From the NCBI GenBank assembly GCA_013215565.1, contig JABSQV010000003.1:44723-108722 (forward strand): a DNA stretch of 64,000 bases. The letters run 5' to 3'. Below, piece after piece: positions 19,339-30,346 of this stretch. The translations under genes and the position numbers were made by a program. The first letter of the stretch is position 1. Every line of letters begins with the position of its first letter. Source of the stretch: Myxococcales bacterium. Lineage in GTDB: Bacteria; Myxococcota_A; UBA9160; SZUA-336. The notes beneath the pieces are model-generated. The model was given only the letters and a program-made list of their open reading frames with translations, was not told the DNA's origin and made no database searches.

Positions 19339-20645
19339 ACCAGGCGTCAGCAACCCCCACCGTCAGCATCGAGAACATCGGGACATTTCCGGACCAGCGC
19401 GTCCGGCTTCGCGGCTGGCTCTACCAGAAACGCTCGAGCGGTAAGCTGCACTTTCTCCAGCTCCGGGATGGGACCGGGATCATTCAGTGCGTGGCCGGGC
19501 ACGGCGACGTTTCCGACGCGCTGTTCGAGGAACTCGCAGCCCTGGGGCAGGAGTCCTCGCTCGAAGTCCACGGCATCGTCCGGGCCGATCCCCGTGCCCG
19601 ATCGGGCTTCGAACTGCACCTGAGCGACGCCCGGATCCTGCAGAACGCGGAGGACTACCCGATCACGCCGAAGGAACACGGCGTGGCCTTTCTGCTCGAC
19701 CACCGACACCTGTGGCTCCGGTCTCGCAGACCCTACGCGATCCTCCGGATCCGCGCCGAGGTCGAGCGGACCTGCCACGCGTTCCTCGAATCGCGCGGGT
19801 TCCTGCGCCTGGACGCCCCGGTGCTCACACCCGCCGCCTGCGAGGGAACCACGACACTGTTCGAAACCGAGTATTTTGGCGGCCGCGCCTACCTGACGCA
19901 GAGCGGCCAGCTGTACTCGGAAGCAGGCTGCCAGGCATTCGGGCGTGTCTACTGTTTCGGGCCCACCTTCCGGGCCGAGAAGTCGAAGACCCGCCGGCAC
20001 CTGACCGAATTCTGGATGGTCGAACCGGAAGCCGCCTTCCTCGACCTGGATGGCAACATCGAACTCGCCGAAGCCCTGATCTGTGCGATCGTCGAGCAGG
20101 TCCTGGAGCACCGCCGCGACGAACTCGAGATCCTCGAACGCGACCCTGCCCCGCTCGAGGGGGTCCGGGCGCCGTTTCCCAGGATCTCGTATGGCCAGGC
20201 GCTTGCGCTGCTCGAACGCGAGGGGCAGCCCGTGAAGCCGGGCGACGACCTCGGCGGAGACGAGGAGACGGTGCTGGCGGGCCTGTTCGACCGGCCGGTC
20301 GTCGTGCACGGGTATCCGTCGAGGCTCAAGCCCTTCTACATGAAGCGCGATCCGGAGAACCCGTCCCTGGCGCTCAACATGGACATCCTGGCGCCTGAGG
20401 GATACGGCGAAATCGTCGGCGGGAGCGTGCGCGAGGAGAATCTCGACGCGCTCGACGCCCAGATGGCCGAGCAGGGCATCGACCCTGGTCCGCTCGAGTG
20501 GTACCGCGACCTGCGTCGCTTCGGCGCCGTCCCGCACGCGGGCTTCGGGCTCGGCCTGGAGCGAACCGTGACCTGGATCTCGGGCGTCCACCACCTGCGG
20601 GAAGCGATCCCGTTCCCGCGCCTGATGGGCCGGCTGTATCCCTAG
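19335..20645 (+). CDS. asnS: Asparaginyl-tRNA synthetase
   Basis: OB-fold N-terminus; TYLTQSGQLYSEA-like class II motifs (GRAYLTQSGQLYSEAGCQAFGRVYCFGPTFRAEKSKTRRHLTEFWMVEPE); GFGLGLERTVTWISG. Confidence 0.93.
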   Translation: MNQASATPTVSIENIGTFPDQRVRLRGWLYQKRSSGKLHFLQLRDGTGIIQCVAGHGDVSDALFEELAALGQESSLEVHGIVRADPRARSGFELHLSDARILQNAEDYPITPKEHGVAFLLDHRHLWLRSRRPYAILRIRAEVERTCHAFLESRGFLRLDAPVLTPAACEGTTTLFETEYFGGRAYLTQSGQLYSEAGCQAFGRVYCFGPTFRAEKSKTRRHLTEFWMVEPEAAFLDLDGNIELAEALICAIVEQVLEHRRDELEILERDPAPLEGVRAPFPRISYGQALALLEREGQPVKPGDDLGGDEETVLAGLFDRPVVVHGYPSRLKPFYMKRDPENPSLALNMDILAPEGYGEIVGGSVREENLDALDAQMAEQGIDPGPLEWYRDLRRFGAVPHAGFGLGLERTVTWISGVHHLREAIPFPRLMGRLYP

Positions 20646-20687
20646 GCGCGGCGTCGGGGAACGAACGCGGTCCGGCGGCGCGCTCGC

Positions 20688-20716
20688 TTGACCGGGCGGC
20701 GCGCCGGCGTTAGCCT
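20688..20716 (+). promoter_or_regulatory. Putative groES promoter
   Basis: TTGACC-N17-TAGCCT directly upstream of the CIRCE-like element. Confidence 0.45.
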
Positions 20717-20724
20717 GCGCCCCG

Positions 20725-20751
20725 CTGGCACTCTCCAGTCCAGATTGCCAG
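20725..20751 (+). promoter_or_regulatory. CIRCE-like HrcA operator upstream of groESL
   Basis: CTGGCACTC-N9-GATTGCCAG, an inverted repeat with a single mismatch and the exact CIRCE geometry; HrcA is encoded in this window. Confidence 0.75.
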
Positions 20752-20846
20752 ACCGCCGTCGGAGGAAATCCGTTCCTCTGGCTTCGCGAGAGGTTGAGAT
20801 CGCCAGAGATTTTCGCCCGCCGGTAGACGAGCAAGGAGAGGAAAAC

Positions 20847-22801
<1,955 letters not shown>

Positions 22802-22824
22802 GGCCGCAGCGCGGCTCAATCCAA

Positions 22825-22866
22825 GCGGCTCCCGGACCCAGCTGGCCCGGGGGCCGCAGTCCTTTC
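22825..22866 (+). terminator. Putative groESL terminator
   Basis: GCGGC..CCCGG ... CCGGG..GCCGC imperfect hairpin followed by the modest T run TCCTTTCT. Confidence 0.4.
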
Positions 22867-22920
22867 TGGAACCCGAAGCTCCCACGCCCGCGCGAGCGTA
22901 GGCGCGGTGCGAATTCGGTA

Positions 22921-23020
22921 CGGCGACCCGGGCGCTAGCCCACGGATCCGGGCGCTAGCCCACGGATCGGGGCCCTAGCCCACGGATCGGGGCCCTAGCC
23001 CACGGATCGGGGCCCTAGCC
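22921..23020. repeat. 20-bp tandem repeat (about 4 full units plus a degenerate unit)
   Basis: CACGGATCGGGGCCCTAGCC three times identical (22961-23020), one variant copy (22941-22960) and a degenerate copy (22921-22940). Confidence 0.95.
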
Positions 23021-23227
23021 CACGCTTTCCCGAGCGCGCTGGATGTCGGCGTCCATGATGGTCTTGCGCCGCTCCCTCTCCGCGACCGCACCCGCTTCCC
23101 GCGCCAGTCGACCGATGTACTCCTCAGCCGCCTGGACGGCCAGGCCCATCGCCGAGCCCGAAATCCGGAGCCCACCCCCGTGTTGTTGAATCAAACGCTT
23201 GACCGCTGCTCCTGGAAGGTCTGCCAT
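23015..23227 (-). CDS. Archaeal-type histone-fold protein (single histone fold, 70 aa)
   Basis: MADLPGAAVKRLIQQHGGGLRISGSAMGLAVQAAEEYIGRLAREAGAVAERERRKTIMDADIQRARESVG; LP..AV.R+I, R+S..A, AEEY, RKTI..ADI..A histone pattern; GGGGGAGC RBS. Confidence 0.85.
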   Translation of the reverse strand: MADLPGAAVKRLIQQHGGGLRISGSAMGLAVQAAEEYIGRLAREAGAVAERERRKTIMDADIQRARESVG

Positions 23228-23395
23228 GCTCCCCCCGCGCGCCTCTCCGGGCGCTTCTGGATCGAGCGTAGGCCTAGGCGCCAGCAGGGTCAACGCTCCC
23301 GGACCCGGATTCCGGTTCCAGCAGGAAGGCGCGGGAGAGCGAACCGACCTCGCGCCGCTCGAGCTCGACCGCCATCGCGTAGGCCGAAGGCTCGA

Positions 23396-23502
23396 TCAGC
23401 GGGCGCGGACCTCGTACGGGGTGCCGGTGAGGCCCTGAAGACAGAGCACGACCGGACCCGCGCCCGCGACCGGCTCGAGACGAGACGGAGCCTCGTCGGG
23501 CG
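23396..23502 (-). pseudogene. Probable remnant of an alpha/beta-hydrolase N-terminus
   Basis: Directly after the larC stop: [39 protein letters not shown](H)GLTGTPYEVR is a typical hydrolase beta-strand/oxyanion segment; no full ORF follows. Confidence 0.4.
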
Positions 23503-24690
23503 TTAGGGGCCGAGGTCCTCGGCCGCTCGCTCCGCCGCGCGGTAGACCTCTCGAAGCGGCGCACCCGCGCGGCGGGCCGCTCGCGCACACGACTCGTACT
23601 CGGGGGCGACCACGCGGCGACCGTCTGGCGGCGTCACCCACTTGACCGTGATGCGGCCAAAGCGGGTGTCGACCCGCCGGACCTCGCGCTCGAGCACGAG
23701 TCGCGGGGTCTCGTAGTAGCGAAGCCCGATCGCGCTCGAGTGGAGCAGGGTCTGGGCCGCGAGCCGCTCCCGGTCTGCGGGACGACAGAGCACGCGAAGC
23801 AGGTGGCCGGGGCGGCCCTTCTTCATCAAGAGCGGCGAGAGTGAAACGTCGAGGGCGCCGGCCTCGAGCAGCCGTTCCAGCACGTAGGGCACGTGCTCGG
23901 GATTCATGTCGTCCAGATTGCTCTCGAGCACCGTGATCACGTCTCCGGCGAGCCGCCCGGCGCGCGCTCCCAGCACCGCGCGCAGCACGTTGGGGAGTGG
24001 CCCCTCGCGCGCGTCCCCGGCCCCGAAGCCCTGAGCCTCGGGAACCAGTGCCGGCATCGGGCCGAAGCTCCGGCCGAGCACCGCGAGCAGGGCTGCGCCC
24101 GTGGGCGTCACGGTCTCCCACTCGATTCCGGCCGGATAGGTCGGGATGCCCCGGAGCAGTTCGATGGTCGCCGGGGCCGGCACCGGCAGGATGCCGTGCG
24201 CGGTCTTGACCTGCCCGTGACCGGCCGCAACCGGCGAGACCGAAATCTCGTCCAACGCGAGATGCTCGACGGCCGCCGAGACCCCGACGATGTCGCCCAG
24301 CGCGTCGATCGCTCCCACCTCGTGGAAGTGAACCTCGTCCGGATCCAGGCCGTGGACCCGGGCCTCGGCCAGCGCGAGCCGCTCGAACACGGTCTCCGCC
24401 CGTTCGCGAACCGCGGCCGGGAGCCGCGCCCGCTTGAGGAGTTTTCGAATCTCGCGATAGCGGCGCTCCCGGGAACTGCGCGCCGGCCCCGAAAAGCTGA
24501 CGTAGCGCGCCTCTACCGCACCCCGCTTTACGCGCGAGACCCGCATGCGGATTCCGTCCACCCCGAGCCCACGCACGCCTTCCCGGACGACGCGGGCCGG
24601 AACGCCGAGATCGATCAGCGCCCCCAGAAGCATGTTCCCGCTCGCCCCCGAGAAGCAATCGAGGTGCAGCAGACGCGAGGCCTCAGTCAC
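23503..24690 (-). CDS. larC: Nickel pincer cofactor biosynthesis protein LarC
   Basis: [51 protein letters not shown]. Confidence 0.93.
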   Translation of the reverse strand: MTEASRLLHLDCFSGASGNMLLGALIDLGVPARVVREGVRGLGVDGIRMRVSRVKRGAVEARYVSFSGPARSSRERRYREIRKLLKRARLPAAVRERAETVFERLALAEARVHGLDPDEVHFHEVGAIDALGDIVGVSAAVEHLALDEISVSPVAAGHGQVKTAHGILPVPAPATIELLRGIPTYPAGIEWETVTPTGAALLAVLGRSFGPMPALVPEAQGFGAGDAREGPLPNVLRAVLGARAGRLAGDVITVLESNLDDMNPEHVPYVLERLLEAGALDVSLSPLLMKKGRPGHLLRVLCRPADRERLAAQTLLHSSAIGLRYYETPRLVLEREVRRVDTRFGRITVKWVTPPDGRRVVAPEYESCARAARRAGAPLREVYRAAERAAEDLGP

Positions 24691-25432
24691 TGTTCACGAG
24701 CGACGCGACGTAGGCCGCGCCGAAGCCGTTGTCGATGTTGACCACCGTCACGTTCGACGCGCAGGAGTTCAGCATTCCGAGCAGGGCCGTCACGCCGCCG
24801 AACGAGGCCCCGTACCCGATGCTGGTCGGAACCGCGATCACGGGCCGCGCGATCAGGCCCCCTACGACCGACGGAAGCGCGCCCTCCATTCCGGCCACCA
24901 CAACCGCCACCTCGGCGCTGCGCAGGACGTCGAGCGAAGCCAGCAGCCGATGCAGACCCGCCACTCCGACGTCGTAGAGCCGCTCGACCTTGTCTCCGAA
25001 GAACTCCAGCACGAGCGCGGCCTCTTCGGCCACCGGAAGATCGGCGGTCCCGGCTGTGACGACCACCACGGTCCCACGGCCCCGCACCGGCACCGGGCCG
25101 CTGCGCCGGACGAGCAAGCGGGCCCCGGGCTGGTAGACGATGTCCGGCAGGACCGCCTGTACCGCGCGCGCAAGCTCGGGTTCCACGCGCGTCACCAGCG
25201 CGCTGCTGCCCGCAGCTTCCAGCGAATTCACGATGCGAACGATCTGATCGGCCGTCTTCCCGAGCCCGAGTACGACCTCGGGGCGGCCCTGGCGGAGTCC
25301 ACGGTGGGTATCCACGCGTGCGTCCACGAGATTGTCGAAGGGAAGCCGGGCCAGCCGCTCCAGCAACTCCTCGCGCGAGACCTCGCCGCGGTCGTATCCC
25401 GCGAGCAGGCTCTTCAAGCGTTCGAGGTCCAC
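24683..25432 (-). CDS. larB: Nickel pincer cofactor biosynthesis protein LarB (start uncertain; GTG at 25432 preferred over ATG at 25639)
   Basis: [16 protein letters not shown] ... [63 protein letters not shown]. Confidence 0.9.
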   Translation of the reverse strand: MDLERLKSLLAGYDRGEVSREELLERLARLPFDNLVDARVDTHRGLRQGRPEVVLGLGKTADQIVRIVNSLEAAGSSALVTRVEPELARAVQAVLPDIVYQPGARLLVRRSGPVPVRGRGTVVVVTAGTADLPVAEEAALVLEFFGDKVERLYDVGVAGLHRLLASLDVLRSAEVAVVVAGMEGALPSVVGGLIARPVIAVPTSIGYGASFGGVTALLGMLNSCASNVTVVNIDNGFGAAYVASLVNSD

Positions 25433-25693
25433 CCGGAAAGCATAGACGAAGCCGGGGCCAGTCGCGTCTGGACTCCGCGCGAGAGCCGGAACAGAGCCGG
25501 CGCCGGCCCAGACGAACCACACCCCCGGCGAGGCGGGTCCGCCGCCCCAGTTCGAGTCCGCCGGGTAGATGCGCGCACCGCTGTACGTCCCGAGCACCCG
25601 CGGGTGGGAGACCACGCCGCCCGGCCGAGACCGCTGCAACCGCCCGGACTGCGCCCTCGGGGACTCACTGCTCGAGCCCGGACCCGCACGAAT

Positions 25694-27301
25694 TTATGCA
25701 GGCTCCCCGATCAGGGCACCCGGATCCAGCAGGAACACCGGGATGCCGCTCGGCAGAATCGCAACGCCGGCCAGGAGTCCGATGGGCTCGAGCACGGCCG
25801 GAACGCGCCGCACGAAGACCTCGCGGTCCGCGATCACCGCGTCGACTCGCAGCCCCACGCGCAGACCCCGGCTCTCGACGAACACCAGCGCGGAGTCTGC
25901 GTCTGCGGCAGGGGCGCTCAGGCCGACCCGGGGGCCCAGATCGATCACGGGAATGGGCTCGTCCTTGAATACGAAGAACGCCTCGTCGCCCGAGCGCTCC
26001 AGGGTTCCCTCGCAGACCGCAACCACCGACTCGACGCTCGTAGAGGGCAGCGCCACCACCTCGCCCCGGATCTCGAGCACGAGCACGCGCTGCAGCGCCA
26101 CCATCAGCGGCAGATCGATCTCGCAGCGGGTTCCCTGCCCGGCGCGACTGAGCAGCGCGACGGTCCCACGCTGGGCCTCGATCGCGCGCCGGACCGCATC
26201 GAGGCCGACTCCGCGTCCCGACACCGAACCCGCTCGCTCGCGGGAGGAGAGTCCCGCTTCGAAGACCAGTTCGAAGACACGTGCCGGAGGCAGGTCCTCG
26301 GCCACTTCTTCGGGAAGCAGCCCGCGCTCGACGGCGCGCGCGCGGATCGCGTCCACGTCGATCCCACGCCCGTCGTCCTCCAGGGTCAGACGCAACCGGC
26401 TGCCGGCGCGAGCGGCCCGCACCCGGATCCGGCCGGTCGGGTCCTTCCCCTGGGCCTCGCGTTCCTCGGGGGTCTCGATCCCGTGATCGACCGCGTTGCG
26501 CAGCAGATGGAGCAGGGGCTCCTCGAGGGCGTCGAGCAGCGAGCGATCCACCTCGACCTCGGCCCCGGAAATTTCCAGTTCCAGTTGCTTGCCCAGATCC
26601 CGCGCGAGACGCGCCGCGACCCGGGGCAGGCGTCCCAGCCGGCCACGCAGGGGCGTGGTGCGGATCTCGAGGCAGCGTCGCCGCAGCTCGCGAACCGCGT
26701 GCGCCATCCGTTCGAGTTCGTCGCCCAATTCGCGGTGTCCGTCCCAGACGGGAGACGCTCGATGGAGCCCCTCGAACCGCGACTGGTGCTGCATGAGTTC
26801 CCCGACCGACGCCAGGAAACGGTCGAGCTTCTCGGCCGCCACCGAAACCGAGGCCGATATCGCCGGCGCGTCCGACTCCGTCGCCTCTTGGGCCGTGGCC
26901 GGCTCGCTGGACATGACCGGGCCGGGATCCCGGACCAGGCGCGCTTCCCAGCCGTCGCCGGCCGGCGGCGGAGAACCGTCGCGCGAGACCCCGGCCAGCA
27001 TCCGTTCGAACTCGCCGATCGCGTCGTCGAGCAGATCGAGCTTCGCGCAGTCCAGCGGCGCTCCGTCCCGAACCGGATCCAGCCAGTCTTCGAGCCGGTG
27101 CGCGAACGTCGAGATCGCGTCGAATCCGAGCGAGGCCGCCGTTCCCTTGATCGAGTGGACCATGCGAAAGAGCACCGCGATCGCGTCCGTGGCTTCCTGC
27201 CCGCCCGGGTCCCGCTCCAGCGCAATCAACGCGGACCCCATCTCTTCGAGATGGTTCCGCGCCTGGTCGATGAAGAGTTGCCGGTAGCGGGTGAGGTTCA
27301 C
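25694..27301 (-). CDS. cheA: Chemotaxis histidine kinase CheA
   Basis: Hpt HSIKGTAASLGF; HATPase LLRNAVDHGIE ... DDGRGIDVDAI ... GRGVGLDAVR; C-terminal CheW-like domain. Confidence 0.94.
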   Translation of the reverse strand: MNLTRYRQLFIDQARNHLEEMGSALIALERDPGGQEATDAIAVLFRMVHSIKGTAASLGFDAISTFAHRLEDWLDPVRDGAPLDCAKLDLLDDAIGEFERMLAGVSRDGSPPPAGDGWEARLVRDPGPVMSSEPATAQEATESDAPAISASVSVAAEKLDRFLASVGELMQHQSRFEGLHRASPVWDGHRELGDELERMAHAVRELRRRCLEIRTTPLRGRLGRLPRVAARLARDLGKQLELEISGAEVEVDRSLLDALEEPLLHLLRNAVDHGIETPEEREAQGKDPTGRIRVRAARAGSRLRLTLEDDGRGIDVDAIRARAVERGLLPEEVAEDLPPARVFELVFEAGLSSRERAGSVSGRGVGLDAVRRAIEAQRGTVALLSRAGQGTRCEIDLPLMVALQRVLVLEIRGEVVALPSTSVESVVAVCEGTLERSGDEAFFVFKDEPIPVIDLGPRVGLSAPAADADSALVFVESRGLRVGLRVDAVIADREVFVRRVPAVLEPIGLLAGVAILPSGIPVFLLDPGALIGEPA

Positions 27302-27308
27302 GGCCGGC

Positions 27309-27686
27309 TCAGTCCCGCGGCTTCTCCCGCAACGCGCGGCGGATGGCGGCGGTCACGTCCCCGGGCGAGAACGGCTTGACGATGAAGCCCAAGGCTCCGG
27401 CGGAGCGCGCCTCCTCGATCAGGGCTTCCTGTCCCAGCGCGCTGCAGATCAGGACCTTCGCATCCGGCCGTTCCGCAATCAGTTCGGCTAGCGCATCCAC
27501 GCCGCTCTTGCGCGGCATCACGATGTCGAGCACGACCAAGTCCGGTTCCAGTTCGCGAAAGCGCTCGAGTGCTTCGATCCCGTCGCGAGCTTCTCCGACG
27601 ACCTCGAAGCCTCCTTCTGTGAGGATGTCGCGCAGCATTTCGCGAACCAGCAGCGCGTCGTCGACGATCAGAATCCGTGCTGACAT
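27309..27686 (-). CDS. cheY: Response regulator CheY
   Basis: Single REC domain: [41 protein letters not shown]. Confidence 0.88.
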   Translation of the reverse strand: MSARILIVDDALLVREMLRDILTEGGFEVVGEARDGIEALERFRELEPDLVVLDIVMPRKSGVDALAELIAERPDAKVLICSALGQEALIEEARSAGALGFIVKPFSPGDVTAAIRRALREKPRD

Positions 27687-28153
27687 GACCCTTCTCCCTG
27701 TGTGTCGGCTGCGACCCGTGCGGAGAGCAGTGCAGCCACCGCATCGAACAATCCCGCAGGCTCGATCAGACCGAGCGTTTCCCGGTTACAGACGATCCAC
27801 TCGACGAAGGACGGGCCCTCGGGAGCATGCTCTGGGGCCGCCGAGCGGCGAGCGCCCTCGATCCCGCGGACCTCGTGCACCACGACGCCGACTCTGCGCC
27901 GGTCGTGCTCGAAGACCAGCAGGTAATCGCCGGGGGCATACTCCCGGCCTCCGAACAGCGCCCCCCCGATCAGCACCGGAAGCGGCTCGCCGCGCAGGTT
28001 CAAGATGCCTCCGACCGAGCGGGGGACCAGCGGGATCAGGCTTGGCGTGCCGGCCGCCATCACCCCCGCGACCGCGGCGAGCGGAATCGCGAAGTTCCAG
28101 TCTCCGACCCGAAACCAGAGCCACGCAGCCGGATCCTCCGCGCACCCGCTCAA
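27668..28153 (-). CDS. cheW: Chemotaxis coupling protein CheW (TTG start overlapping MCP stop proposed)
   Basis: [20 protein letters not shown] ... [25 protein letters not shown] overlap with upstream gene. Confidence 0.8.
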   Translation of the reverse strand: MSGCAEDPAAWLWFRVGDWNFAIPLAAVAGVMAAGTPSLIPLVPRSVGGILNLRGEPLPVLIGGALFGGREYAPGDYLLVFEHDRRRVGVVVHEVRGIEGARRSAAPEHAPEGPSFVEWIVCNRETLGLIEPAGLFDAVAALLSARVAADTQGEGSCQHGF

Positions 28154-29238
28154 CGGTCCGGATTCCCGGAGGCAACGGGACCCAGTTCGGCGCCGAGCCG
28201 AACCAGCGCCTCGCACTCCCGGCCGATCCGCTCGATCTGGCGCTGCTCCTGTTCGAATTGCGAGAGCAGCGACTGGGAGGCCTTGAGACTTTCGGCAGAC
28301 CGGCCCGCCCGCTCGGCAACCTCGTCCAGCAGCGGCTGTGCCTCCTGGAACGGTCCCTCGGCCGAGAGCGGCGCAGCGCGCTGGACGGCCGTATGCGCCC
28401 GGGACCTGAGTTCGTCGAGCGAGGCGCGAACCCGGTCGACGCCGCCGCTGCAGGCGCCGGCCTCGAGCCCGAATTCCCGGAGCGTGGCCGAGACCGCCGA
28501 CGATTCCGCGGCGAGTTCCCGAAACAGCGCCTCGGTCCGTTCTGCCGAGGCCGCGGAACGCTCGGCCAACTTCCCGATCTCTTCCGCGACCACCGAGAAG
28601 CCGCGCCCCGCGTCCCCGGCTCGAGCCGCCTCGATCGAGGCGTTGAGCGAGAGCAGGTGGGTCTTCTCAGCGACGCTCGTCATCATCTCCGTGACCTCGT
28701 GCAACGACCTGAGCCGTTCCTCGAAGCGGCCGGATCCGAGGCCGGCCGCCTCGACCCGCTCGGACAGGCTCTGGGTGCGCCGCCGGATTTCTTCCGAACC
28801 CTCGATGCAGCGGTCGCTGGACCGATCCAATTCCGAAACCGCGTCCCCGAACTCGGCCGCAGCCTCGACGGCCGACCGGATCGCATCCGCGATCCGGCTT
28901 GTCCGCGCCTGGACGCCGGCCAGTTCGCTGCCGGTGCCCTGCTCTCGAACCACGTCGTGGATGCCGTCTTCGATCTGCTGGTTCGTGGCTCGAAGCTCAC
29001 CCACCAGTTGCGACAATTCCGCCAGCCGCTCCGCGAGCCTGCGCCTCGCGAGTGCGAGGGCACGGCCGCGTGCGGACCCGGAGAAAGCCCAGGCAGCGCC
29101 GGGAATCGCCGCGCAGGCGCCCAGCAGCGCGACCCAGAGCGGGACCTCTGCCGGAAACAGCCCCTGGACGAGCAGGAACGACACGGCCGCCACGAGAGCG
29201 GCCCCGAACCCCAGGCGCGTTGCGAGCTTGCGATCCAC
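28150..29238 (-). CDS. Methyl-accepting chemotaxis protein, two TM helices and no obvious ligand domain
   Basis: [39 protein letters not shown] signature hairpin region. Confidence 0.92.
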   Translation of the reverse strand: MDRKLATRLGFGAALVAAVSFLLVQGLFPAEVPLWVALLGACAAIPGAAWAFSGSARGRALALARRRLAERLAELSQLVGELRATNQQIEDGIHDVVREQGTGSELAGVQARTSRIADAIRSAVEAAAEFGDAVSELDRSSDRCIEGSEEIRRRTQSLSERVEAAGLGSGRFEERLRSLHEVTEMMTSVAEKTHLLSLNASIEAARAGDAGRGFSVVAEEIGKLAERSAASAERTEALFRELAAESSAVSATLREFGLEAGACSGGVDRVRASLDELRSRAHTAVQRAAPLSAEGPFQEAQPLLDEVAERAGRSAESLKASQSLLSQFEQEQRQIERIGRECEALVRLGAELGPVASGNPDR

Positions 29239-29298
29239 CTTGGCCTTTACTCCGTCCAGATCCCGGCCGCAGCCGGGGGCACCCGACCCTTCTTCGGA

Positions 29299-30321
29299 TC
29301 AGCTGGCGGAGGGCTTGAAGTGGTCGTAGCCGCCGACCCGGATCTCGGTGGGCGCACCTCCCCGCAGGAAGCGAACGCCCCTGCCCCGGCAGATCACGCC
29401 GATCTCGCTCAGACGAACTCCGAGGCGACCTGCGAGCACGCGGGCCGATGGCGCTGCGGGCGGGACGCAGAACAGAAGTTCGTAGTCCTCGCCCCCGTGA
29501 AGCGCGGTCTCGAGGGCATCCAGCCCGAGTTCCGGACAGGCCGCGCGAAGGCCGCGCGCGAGCGGGAGCGCCTCGATCCGGACCTCGGCGGCGACGCGGC
29601 TCCGGCGGACCAGGTGTTCGAGGTCGAGCGCCAGGCCATCGGAGAGATCGATCGCGGCCGTCGCGAGGCGCGCCCGGACCAGACGCGCGCCCAGCCGCCA
29701 CGGCGGGCGCGGCAGAATCTGCCTCCGCGCAAAGCCCCCGAGCGCCCCCGCGAGCGGTCGACCCGCCTCGAGCAGCCGGAGGCCCAGCGCCGCCCCTCCG
29801 ATCGAGCCGGTCACAAGCAGCCGATCCCCGGGACGCGCGCCCGCCCGCGTGAGCGCGCGGCCTCGGGGCACGTCGCCCACCGCCGTCAGCTGAAGGCTCC
29901 AGCAGGGTGCGCGAACCGTGTCGCCCCCAACGAGCGGACAGGCGGCGGCCTTCGCTTCGGCGAGCATCCCGCCGAGCAACCCGTCCAGCTGCCGCTCGGA
30001 AACGGCGCCCGGTTCCCCGGGCAGACACAGCGTGAGCAGGAAACCGAGCGGAGTCGCCCCCATCGCGCCCAGATCCGACAGATTGACGGCCAGCGCCTTG
30101 CGTCCGAGAGAACGCGCATCGGTGGTGCGCCAGCGAAAGTGCACACCCTCGACGAGCGCGTCGGCCGTGAGCACGAGTTCCCGGCCCGGTCGCGCGCGCA
30201 GCACGGCCCCATCGTCCCCGATCGAGGCGCGCCACGCGCGCCCGGCATCCCCGGCGCGGCGCCGGATCGCCTCGATCAGCCCGAACTCTCCAAGCGCTCG
30301 AAGGTCCAGCCTGGCGGCCAC
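29299..30321 (-). CDS. thiL: Thiamine-monophosphate kinase
   Basis: [69 protein letters not shown]. Confidence 0.95.
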   Translation of the reverse strand: MAARLDLRALGEFGLIEAIRRRAGDAGRAWRASIGDDGAVLRARPGRELVLTADALVEGVHFRWRTTDARSLGRKALAVNLSDLGAMGATPLGFLLTLCLPGEPGAVSERQLDGLLGGMLAEAKAAACPLVGGDTVRAPCWSLQLTAVGDVPRGRALTRAGARPGDRLLVTGSIGGAALGLRLLEAGRPLAGALGGFARRQILPRPPWRLGARLVRARLATAAIDLSDGLALDLEHLVRRSRVAAEVRIEALPLARGLRAACPELGLDALETALHGGEDYELLFCVPPAAPSARVLAGRLGVRLSEIGVICRGRGVRFLRGGAPTEIRVGGYDHFKPSAS

Positions 30322-30346
30322 GTACAGAGATTAGCCGTCGCTTCGG

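Noticed and set aside
22921-23020. Possible CRISPR array
   Set aside because: 20-bp units are contiguous without spacers; it is a tandem repeat, and no cas genes are present.
25432-25639. N-terminal extension of LarB from the ATG at 25639
   Set aside because: The extra ~69 residues do not resemble the family N-terminus, while the GTG at 25432 begins a typical LarB start ([26 protein letters not shown]).
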